A DNA stretch of 21,265 nt from an uncultured Clostridium sp. GTDB lineage: Bacteria > Bacillota > Clostridia > TANB77 > CAG-508. A program made the position numbers and the translations under genes. Numbering within the stretch: the stretch's first letter is position 1; the number at the start of each line of letters is the position of its first letter. The stretch covers positions 1 to 21,265 of the forward strand of contig CATZPY010000019.1 in assembly GCA_958422985.1 (NCBI GenBank), read 5' to 3'. Shown piece by piece: positions 15,851 through 21,265 of this stretch. The notes below the pieces were generated by a model. It did not search any database, was not told where the DNA came from, and was given only the letters and a program-made list of their open reading frames with translations.

Positions 15851-17080
15851 TTGGCAATAGGAGATATAATCGTTGGAATAGATATTGGAACTTCAAGAAT
15901 TGCTGCAATTGTAGGAGAAGTAAATAATTTTAATCAAATAGAAATTATTTGTAGTAGCTCTTGCAAATGCTCAGGTATAAAGAAAACAAAGATAATAAAC
16001 GAAGAGGAAGTTTCAAATAGTTTAATAAAAGTATTAGACAAAATAGAAGATGAATCAGGATTAAGAGTAAATTCAGCTTATGTAACTATTCCTGGAAAGT
16101 ATACAACAATAGTACAAAATACTATTACAAAAGAAGCAAGAGATAAATATTCAGGAATATCATTAAGAGATGTACAAACAGCAATTATGCAAGTTAAAGA
16201 CATAGATATTCCAGAAGGGAAAGTTTCTATAGACATAGTGCCAGATAAATTTGTTTTAGATACAGGGAAGACAACAGAAGATCCAGTAGGAAGTTTAAGT
16301 TCAAGTTTTACCTTAAAAGCACAAGTTATATTAGCAGACAAAGAGTATGTAAGACAAATATCATCTATCTTTAAAAAAGCAGGAATAGATGTAGATGGTT
16401 TAGTACCAACAACATTAGCACAAAGAAATTTAATTTTAGATAGTAATGAATTACACGATAATGTAATGATACTAGACATGGGAGCGGGCAACACAGACAT
16501 AGGTATATTTGAATCTTCTTCATATGTATACACTAATACAATTCCTCTTGGTGGAAGCAGTATTACAAATGATATTGCATTAGTATTAAACATTTCAGAA
16601 GAGGAAGCGGATAAATTAAAAAGACAATATGGGTTAGCATTAAAATCATTTATAGATAATGATAATGATATATTATTAAATACATATAAAGGTGAAAACA
16701 GAAATAAAACAATAAAAAGCTCTGAACTAATAGAAATAATAGAAGCAAGGATTGAAGAAATTTTTTCTTTAGTAAACAAAGATATAACTAATCAAGGAAT
16801 AAAATCTAGAATAAATAATGTAATTTTAACAGGACAAGGAATTACTAATATAAATAAATGCGATGTTGCTGGAAAGATAAATTTAAATATACCAGTAAAA
16901 ATAGCAACAGGAAGATTAATAAGCACAGTTAAGCCAACTTTTAGAGTGGCATATGCTTTGGTTAGATATATAGCATCAAGACCGTTTACCAAAACTGTAT
17001 CAAGTAGTATAGATACAAAATCGGAAGAAGGGTTCTTTAAAAATTTGTTAGAAAGAATAAAAGAATTTTTCTATTCTTAA
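15851..17080 (+). CDS. ftsA: Cell division protein FtsA
   Basis: FtsA is an actin-like ATPase that tethers FtsZ filaments to the membrane and recruits the divisome. The 409-aa protein has the phosphate-1 motif with D11 in GIDIGTS, the phosphate-2 motif with D209 in LDMGAGNTDIG, the 1C (SHS2) domain typical of FtsA (about 85-165), and an adenosine motif near ILTGQGITNI. The C-terminus GFFKNLLERIKEFFYS is a good amphipathic membrane-targeting helix. The start is TTG, with GGAGGAG (15837-15843) seven bases upstream. It has its own promoter and is followed 43 bases later by ftsZ. Confidence 0.96.
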   Translation: MAIGDIIVGIDIGTSRIAAIVGEVNNFNQIEIICSSSCKCSGIKKTKIINEEEVSNSLIKVLDKIEDESGLRVNSAYVTIPGKYTTIVQNTITKEARDKYSGISLRDVQTAIMQVKDIDIPEGKVSIDIVPDKFVLDTGKTTEDPVGSLSSSFTLKAQVILADKEYVRQISSIFKKAGIDVDGLVPTTLAQRNLILDSNELHDNVMILDMGAGNTDIGIFESSSYVYTNTIPLGGSSITNDIALVLNISEEEADKLKRQYGLALKSFIDNDNDILLNTYKGENRNKTIKSSELIEIIEARIEEIFSLVNKDITNQGIKSRINNVILTGQGITNINKCDVAGKINLNIPVKIATGRLISTVKPTFRVAYALVRYIASRPFTKTVSSSIDTKSEEGFFKNLLERIKEFFYS

Positions 17081-17123
17081 TAGTATTATAAATAAAAATA
17101 AAAAGATTGGGAGGAAAAACTGT

Positions 17124-18230
17124 ATGATGGACTTTGACGAAAACGAAAAAATGTTAGATGGAACAGCTACTATTAAAGTAATTGGTGTAGGTGGAGCTGG
17201 AAATAATGCGGTAAATAGAATGGTTGATTGTGGAATTAGAGGAGTTGAATTTATAGCAGTTAATACAGATAGACAAGCTCTTCAAATGTCAAAAGCAGGA
17301 ACTAAAATACAAATAGGAGAAAAGATAACAAGAGGATTAGGTGCAGGAGCTAATCCTGACATTGGAGCGCAATCAGCAGAAGAAAGTAAATCTGAAATAT
17401 CAGAAGCTTTAAGAGGAGCTGATATGGTATTTGTTACAGCAGGAATGGGTGGAGGAACAGGAACTGGTGCGGCACCTATAGTTGCTGGAATAGCAAAAGA
17501 TATGGGAATTTTAACAATTGGTGTTGTTACAAAACCATTTACTTTTGAAGGTAAAAAGAGATTATCTCAAGCAGATAGAGGTATAGAAAGTTTAAAAACA
17601 AAAGTAGATACATTAGTTGTAATACCAAATGATAAATTATTACAAATTATAGATAGAAAGACATCTATAGTAGAAGCATTTAAAATGGCAGATGAAATAT
17701 TAAGACAAGGTGTTCAAGGTATTTCAGACTTAATTGCTGTTCCTGGTCTTGTAAACCTAGACTTTGCAGACGTAAAAACAATAATGCTAAATACAGGTAT
17801 GGCACATATGGGTATTGGTAGATCTTCTGGAGAAAATAGAGCAGAAGATGCTGCAAAACAAGCGACAGAAAGTCCATTATTAGAAACATCAATCGAAGGT
17901 GCAAGAGGTGTTATTATAAATATTACAGGTGGACCAGATTTAGGATTACATGAAGTTAATACTGCAGCAGAATTAGTACAAAGAAGTGTAGATCCAGAAG
18001 CTAATATTATTTTTGGAGCAGTTATCGACCCAGAGATGAAAGATGAAATTGTAATTACAGTAATAGCTACAGAATTTGAAAAAGAAAAAAATATGCCTAA
18101 TATGAATGTAGATAGTTTGGTTTCTAAAGCTTGGGATAAGAAAATAAGCTCAATTCCAACAAGCTCTGACACAAGTTCAAATTCAAATGATTTAGATATA
18201 CCATCTTTCTTAAGAAAAAAACAAAAATAA
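17124..18230 (+). CDS. ftsZ: Cell division protein FtsZ
   Basis: FtsZ is the tubulin-like GTPase that forms the Z ring at mid-cell and, in sporulation, at the pole. The 368-aa protein shows the N-terminal VIGVGGAGNNAVNRM, the tubulin signature G109-GGTGTG115, and the T7 loop NLDFADVKTIM that completes the GTPase site of the neighbouring subunit. A short linker follows, and the C-terminal peptide DIPSFLRKK binds FtsA. GGGAGG (17109-17114) precedes the ATG; a second ATG at 17127 is also possible. It shares a transcript with ftsA and is closed by a strong terminator. Confidence 0.98.
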   Translation: MMDFDENEKMLDGTATIKVIGVGGAGNNAVNRMVDCGIRGVEFIAVNTDRQALQMSKAGTKIQIGEKITRGLGAGANPDIGAQSAEESKSEISEALRGADMVFVTAGMGGGTGTGAAPIVAGIAKDMGILTIGVVTKPFTFEGKKRLSQADRGIESLKTKVDTLVVIPNDKLLQIIDRKTSIVEAFKMADEILRQGVQGISDLIAVPGLVNLDFADVKTIMLNTGMAHMGIGRSSGENRAEDAAKQATESPLLETSIEGARGVIINITGGPDLGLHEVNTAAELVQRSVDPEANIIFGAVIDPEMKDEIVITVIATEFEKEKNMPNMNVDSLVSKAWDKKISSIPTSSDTSSNSNDLDIPSFLRKKQK

Positions 18231-18267
18231 ATAAATGAATGTCATAATTGAATATAGAAAATAATTT

Positions 18268-18309
18268 AAAAAAAGAAATAATCGAAAGTAGTAGATTATT
18301 TCTTTTTTT
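18268..18309 (+). terminator. Rho-independent terminator after ftsZ
   Basis: A perfect 16-bp inverted repeat (18268-18283 with 18294-18309), loop of 10 bases, ending in seven T residues. It separates the division genes from the sporulation genes. Confidence 0.88.
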
Positions 18310-18321
18310 CGCCCCTAAGAA

Positions 18322-18354
18322 ATGACACACTTTTAATAATAAAAGTAATAAAAT
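18322..18354 (+). promoter_or_regulatory. Candidate spoIIG-type promoter with long spacer
   Basis: ATGACA (18322-18327) and TAAAAT (18349-18354) are 21 bases apart. In Bacillus subtilis the spoIIG operon is read from a SigA promoter with an unusually long spacer that needs Spo0A. The similar spacing here is suggestive, but I find no good match to the 0A box TGTCGAA, only the half GACA at 18324-18327. Confidence 0.35.
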
Positions 18355-18375
18355 AAAGCCTAAGAGGTGGACATA

Positions 18376-19269
18376 TTGGTTGTATATGCAGATATAGTGT
18401 TTTTGGAGAATTTAATTATAAATTATGTAATTTTATATGTAACCACTTTATTGAAGAAAATAAAAGTATCTAATTTAAAAATTTTAGTCTCGAGTGCTTG
18501 TGGAAGTATATATACTATACTTTCAATTGGAAATAATAATGCGATTAGCAAACTAATATTATCAATTATAATGATTAGAATAATCCTACCTACTAATAAT
18601 TTTAAGAAAATACTAGAAACATTAGCTATTTTTTATTTAATATCTTTTACAACAGGAGGAACAGCTATAGCGTTATCTTATTTTGCTAGAAATAATAAAA
18701 TAAATCTGGTAGATGGAATTCCTGTAATCGAATTCCCAATATTAGTTTCTTCTGTAGGTGTTGTTATAGGAATATTTTTGATATGGTTTGCATTTAAAAA
18801 TGTAAAACAAAGAGTTTCTAAAAGAGATATTATGTATGATATGGAAATTTTTTTTGATAACAGAAGAATTAAAATAAAGGCTTTATTAGATACAGGAAAT
18901 ATGCTAAAAGATCCATTAACACAAAAATCAGTAGTCATTGTAACAAAAAGATGTTTGAAGAAAATTTTACCAGAAGAACTATTTATGGATATGGAAACCA
19001 TATTAGGAGGTGATAGAATTGGAAAAATTAAAGAATTTAAAAATTTAATAAAAATAATACCATTTAAATCATTAGGAAATGAACATGGGATTTTATTAGG
19101 AATAAAATCAAATAAAATTATTGTAGATAATAGTGAAATTAAAGATGTGATTATAGGAATATATGAAAAAGAATTTTCAAAAACAAGAAGATATGATGCA
19201 CTAATCGGAATAGATCTACTTTGTGAGGAGGAGTGCAATTATGAATTTAATAGAAAAGCTAAAAAATAG
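18376..19269 (+). CDS. spoIIGA: Sporulation sigma-E factor-processing peptidase SpoIIGA
   Basis: SpoIIGA is a membrane aspartic protease that removes the pro-sequence of SigE in the mother cell after the polar septum forms. The 297-aa protein has about five transmembrane helices in residues 1-140. A cytoplasmic protease domain follows with the catalytic motif LLDTGN (D172) and the conserved IPFKSLG. It resembles half of a retropepsin and probably dimerises. The open frame begins with a GTG at 18367, but that is inside AAGAGGTGG (18362-18370); the TTG at 18376 gives the usual family start MVVYADIVFLEN. It overlaps sigE by 29 bases. Confidence 0.93.
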   Translation: MVVYADIVFLENLIINYVILYVTTLLKKIKVSNLKILVSSACGSIYTILSIGNNNAISKLILSIIMIRIILPTNNFKKILETLAIFYLISFTTGGTAIALSYFARNNKINLVDGIPVIEFPILVSSVGVVIGIFLIWFAFKNVKQRVSKRDIMYDMEIFFDNRRIKIKALLDTGNMLKDPLTQKSVVIVTKRCLKKILPEELFMDMETILGGDRIGKIKEFKNLIKIIPFKSLGNEHGILLGIKSNKIIVDNSEIKDVIIGIYEKEFSKTRRYDALIGIDLLCEEECNYEFNRKAKK

Positions 19270-19975
19270 TATAAGTACAATTTATGCTAAATATATAAAT
19301 CAAAATGAAGAAATTGAAAATTTACCAATATTTTATATAGGAGGCAGTCAGACATTACCACCACCTTTAACACCGGAAGAGGAACAAGATGTTTTAAAGA
19401 GAATAGAAAATGGCGAAAAAGAAGCTAGAAAGATTTTAGTGGAAAGGAATTTAAGATTGGTAGTATACATAGCGAAAAAATTTGAAAATACAGGGGTAGG
19501 ACTGGAAGATTTGATTTCAATAGGAACAATTGGATTAATGAAGGGGGTAAATACATTTAAAGTAGATAAAAAAATTAAACTTGCTACATATGCTTCTAGG
19601 TGTATCGAAAATGAAATTTTAATGCATCTTAGAAGAAGTAGTAAAATAAAAAGTGAGATTTCTATTGATGAACCTTTAAATCAGGATTGCGATGGCAATG
19701 AATTATTATTATCAGATGTTTTAGGAACAGATGGAGACGTTACATCTAGAAGAATAGAAGAGGAAATAGACAAAAAACTATTAAGAGATTCGATAGAAAA
19801 GTTAAATAAAAGGGAGAAATGTATTATGGAACTTAGATTTGGATTTACTACAGGAGATGAAAAAACGCAAAAAGAAGTTGCAGATATGTTAGGAATATCA
19901 CAAAGCTACATATCAAGGTTAGAAAAAAAGATTATAGGAAAAATGAAAAAAGAAATTTCTAGCAAAATAGGATAA
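19241..19975 (+). CDS. sigE: RNA polymerase sporulation sigma factor SigE (pro-form)
   Basis: SigE directs early mother-cell transcription. The 244-aa protein closely matches Bacillus SigE in YIGGS-LPPPL (32-42), ERNLRLVVYIAKKFENTG, EDLISIGTIGL, KLATYASRCIENEILM, DGNELLLSDVLGTD and the region-4 helix-turn-helix ISQSYISRLEKKI. Residues 1-31 form an amphipathic pro-sequence; by comparison with B. subtilis, cleavage should fall just before YIGGS. An in-frame GTG at 19223 lies upstream of AGGAGGAG (19226-19233), so the ATG at 19241, 7 bases after it, is the start. The gene overlaps its protease gene spoIIGA by 29 bases, giving coupled synthesis of the pair. Confidence 0.96.
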   Translation: MNLIEKLKNSISTIYAKYINQNEEIENLPIFYIGGSQTLPPPLTPEEEQDVLKRIENGEKEARKILVERNLRLVVYIAKKFENTGVGLEDLISIGTIGLMKGVNTFKVDKKIKLATYASRCIENEILMHLRRSSKIKSEISIDEPLNQDCDGNELLLSDVLGTDGDVTSRRIEEEIDKKLLRDSIEKLNKREKCIMELRFGFTTGDEKTQKEVADMLGISQSYISRLEKKIIGKMKKEISSKIG

Positions 19976-20010
19976 AATTATATAGAGAATAAAAAAACCA
20001 AATTTGGAAA

Positions 20011-20025
20011 TACTTAGATTAAGTA
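20011..20025 (+). repeat. Short inverted repeat between sigE and sigG
   Basis: TACTTA-GAT-TAAGTA is a perfect 6-bp inverted repeat followed by TTTT. It could be a weak attenuator or an operator in the 71-base gap before sigG. I see no clear SigF/SigG promoter there. Confidence 0.3.
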
Positions 20026-20046
20026 ATTTTAAAGGAGGTTTTTTAT

Positions 20047-20820
20047 TTGATTAATAAGGTTGAAATATGTGGAGTTAATACTACAAAATTACCTATATTA
20101 TCAAATGAAGAAAAGAAAGAACTATTAATAGAAATAAAAAATGGTGATAAAGAAGCGAGAGAGAAATTTGTTAATGGTAATTTAAGACTAGTTTTAAGTG
20201 TTGTACAAAGATTTTCTGGTAGAGCAGAAAGTGCAGATGATTTATTTCAAATTGGATGTATTGGTTTAATAAAAGCAATAGATAATTTTGACATAGGATT
20301 GAATGTTCAATTTAGCACATATGCAGTACCTATGATAATTGGAGAAATAAGAAGATATTTAAGGGACAATAGTTCTATACGAGTAAGTAGATCTATAAAA
20401 GATTTAGCCTATAAAAGTCTTGCCTATAAAAGTAAATTTCTAAAAGAAAATAATAGGGAGCCAACTATAGAAGAGATAGCTAGAGAATTAGAGGTTGAGC
20501 CAGAAGAAATATCATTAAGTTTAGGAGCGATTCAAGATCCTGTATCGCTACAAGAGCCAGCTTTTAATGATGGGACTGAGAACATATTTATAATAGATCA
20601 GATAAGCGATAGTAAAAATACAGATGAAAAGTGGACAGAAAGTATAACTATTGGAGAAGCAATGAAAAAATTAAATGAAAAGGAAAAAATGATAATAGAT
20701 AAAAGATTTTTTGAAGGGAGAACTCAAATGGAGGTTGCAGAAGAAATTGGAATTTCTCAAGCTCAGGTATCTAGATTGGAAAAAAGTGCAATAACGCATA
20801 TAAAAAGATTATATAATTAG
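20047..20820 (+). CDS. sigG: RNA polymerase sporulation sigma factor SigG
   Basis: SigG directs late forespore transcription and is held inactive by anti-sigma factors until engulfment. The 257-aa protein follows Bacillus SigG along its length: NKVEICGVNTTKLP at the N-terminus, NGNLRLVLSVVQRF, DDLFQIGCIGLIKAIDNFD, FSTYAVPMIIGEIRRYLRD, the AIQDPVSLQEP segment, and the region-4 helix-turn-helix in TQMEVAEEIGISQAQVSRLEK. The KVEICGV start separates it from SigF. The start is TTG, with AAAGGAGG (20031-20038) eight bases upstream. It follows sigE directly, as in other spore formers. Confidence 0.97.
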   Translation: MINKVEICGVNTTKLPILSNEEKKELLIEIKNGDKEAREKFVNGNLRLVLSVVQRFSGRAESADDLFQIGCIGLIKAIDNFDIGLNVQFSTYAVPMIIGEIRRYLRDNSSIRVSRSIKDLAYKSLAYKSKFLKENNREPTIEEIARELEVEPEEISLSLGAIQDPVSLQEPAFNDGTENIFIIDQISDSKNTDEKWTESITIGEAMKKLNEKEKMIIDKRFFEGRTQMEVAEEIGISQAQVSRLEKSAITHIKRLYN

Positions 20821-20880
20821 AAGAATTTTATAGAATAGTTTTTTTCCATTACTCATATAAATGTTATGAGAGGTGAGAAA

Positions 20881-21114
20881 ATGAAGAAAAAAGGATTAGA
20901 TTTTAAACATAAAGAAGTAATAAATATAAATGATGGAAGAAGACTGGGATTTGTACAAGATGTTTGTGCAGAACTTGGAACTGGAAATATAACATCTATT
21001 ATTGTCCCTGGAAACAATAAAATTATTAATATGTTTTCAAATGGAAGTGAAATTACTATTCCATGGGAGAATATAAAGTGCATTGGAGAAGATATCATAT
21101 TAGTAGAAATTTAA
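20881..21114 (+). CDS. ymxH: YlmC/YmxH family PRC-barrel sporulation protein
   Basis: A 77-aa single PRC-barrel-like domain protein of the YlmC/YmxH family, often found after sigG in spore formers. Visible features are INDGRRLGFVQDVCAEL, GNITSIIVPG and the closing IPWENIKCIGEDIILVE. Its role is unknown; the family is associated with sporulating Firmicutes. An in-frame ATG at 20866 exists, but the AGAGGTGAG at 20869-20877 serves the ATG at 20881. A small inverted repeat (20852-20857 with 20865-20870) abuts this ribosome site and might affect translation. Confidence 0.88.
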   Translation: MKKKGLDFKHKEVININDGRRLGFVQDVCAELGTGNITSIIVPGNNKIINMFSNGSEITIPWENIKCIGEDIILVEI

Positions 21115-21139
21115 AAGCACATATATATTATATGTGCTT
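21115..21139 (+). terminator. Hairpin after ymxH, probable weak terminator
   Basis: An 11-bp inverted repeat AAGCACATATA (21115-21125) with 21129-21139 starts at the ymxH stop. The T tract after it is poor, so termination may be incomplete. Confidence 0.5.
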
Positions 21140-21145
21140 AATATG

Positions 21146-21180
21146 TTGAAAATAAAGGCAAATGCTGGATATAATATAAT
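21146..21180 (+). promoter_or_regulatory. Candidate SigA promoter for a downstream gene
   Basis: TTGAAA (21146-21151), 18 bases, TATAAT (21170-21175), with an overlapping second TATAAT at 21175-21180. It points out of the window. Confidence 0.5.
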
Positions 21181-21239
21181 GGTTAAAAAATGATAAAATA
21201 AAAACAAATAAAAAAATAATAAAAAAATGAAAAAATATG

Positions 21240-21265
21240 TTGACAATATAATAGTGATATGTTAA
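21240..21265 (+). promoter_or_regulatory. Second candidate promoter, cut by the window end
   Basis: A perfect TTGACA (21240-21245). The -10 box expected 17 bases later begins at about 21263 (TAA) and is truncated by the window edge. The stretch before it (21181-21238) is A-rich and could act as an UP element. Confidence 0.35.

Noticed and set aside
21181..21238. A-rich low-complexity stretch as a possible small gene or repeat array
   Set aside because: It contains frequent stops and no regular repeat unit. It is more simply an AT-rich upstream region of a promoter.

Overview
The window is a strongly AT-rich stretch of bacterial chromosome from an anaerobic, endospore-forming member of the Firmicutes (class Clostridia by inference). 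The evidence is the block ftsQ/divIB - two DUF881 genes - sbp - ftsA - ftsZ - spoIIGA - sigE - sigG - ymxH (ylmC), whose order is typical of spore formers. Strong AGGAGG ribosome sites, frequent TTG starts and a flavodiiron protein (an anaerobe's O2/NO reductase) fit the same picture. I see no rRNA, tRNA, CRISPR array, transposase or integrase.

Layout. (1) 1-1211 (+): dprA (its conserved frame runs to the window edge, where an in-frame TGA lies) overlapping yraN, a DNA-processing pair. (2) 1217-3178 (+): a cytoplasmic GH13 alpha-glucan hydrolase with its own promoter and terminator. (3) 3258-5225 (-): an AIM24-family gene with a consensus promoter, then the ribosomal operon rplM-rpsI with promoter, structured leader and terminator. 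(4) 5277-7042 (+): an accessory island of three genes I do not recognise. Two of them (170 and 240 aa) are diverged paralogues of each other with near-matching promoters, separated by a two-helix small membrane protein. This is the best candidate here for something undescribed. (5) 7176-11257 (+): topB (DNA topoisomerase III), a patatin-like lipase and a flavodiiron protein. (6) 11406-18309 (+): the cell wall and division cluster murA, ftsQ, DUF881 x2, sbp, then, behind a terminator-like palindrome and a separate promoter, ftsA and ftsZ. (7) 18322-21139 (+): the sporulation block spoIIGA-sigE-sigG-ymxH, followed by tandem promoters facing out of the window.

How the genes work together. MurA makes the first committed peptidoglycan precursor. 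FtsQ, FtsA and FtsZ build the divisome, and Sbp and the DUF881 proteins are conserved membrane companions of it. FtsZ also builds the polar septum of sporulation. SpoIIGA then cleaves pro-SigE in the mother cell, and SigG drives late forespore transcription. Many genes are separated by 0-15 bases or overlap, which suggests translational coupling. Several ORFs begin with GTG or ATG inside the Shine-Dalgarno region, so I moved those starts to the codon 5-11 bases downstream of it.
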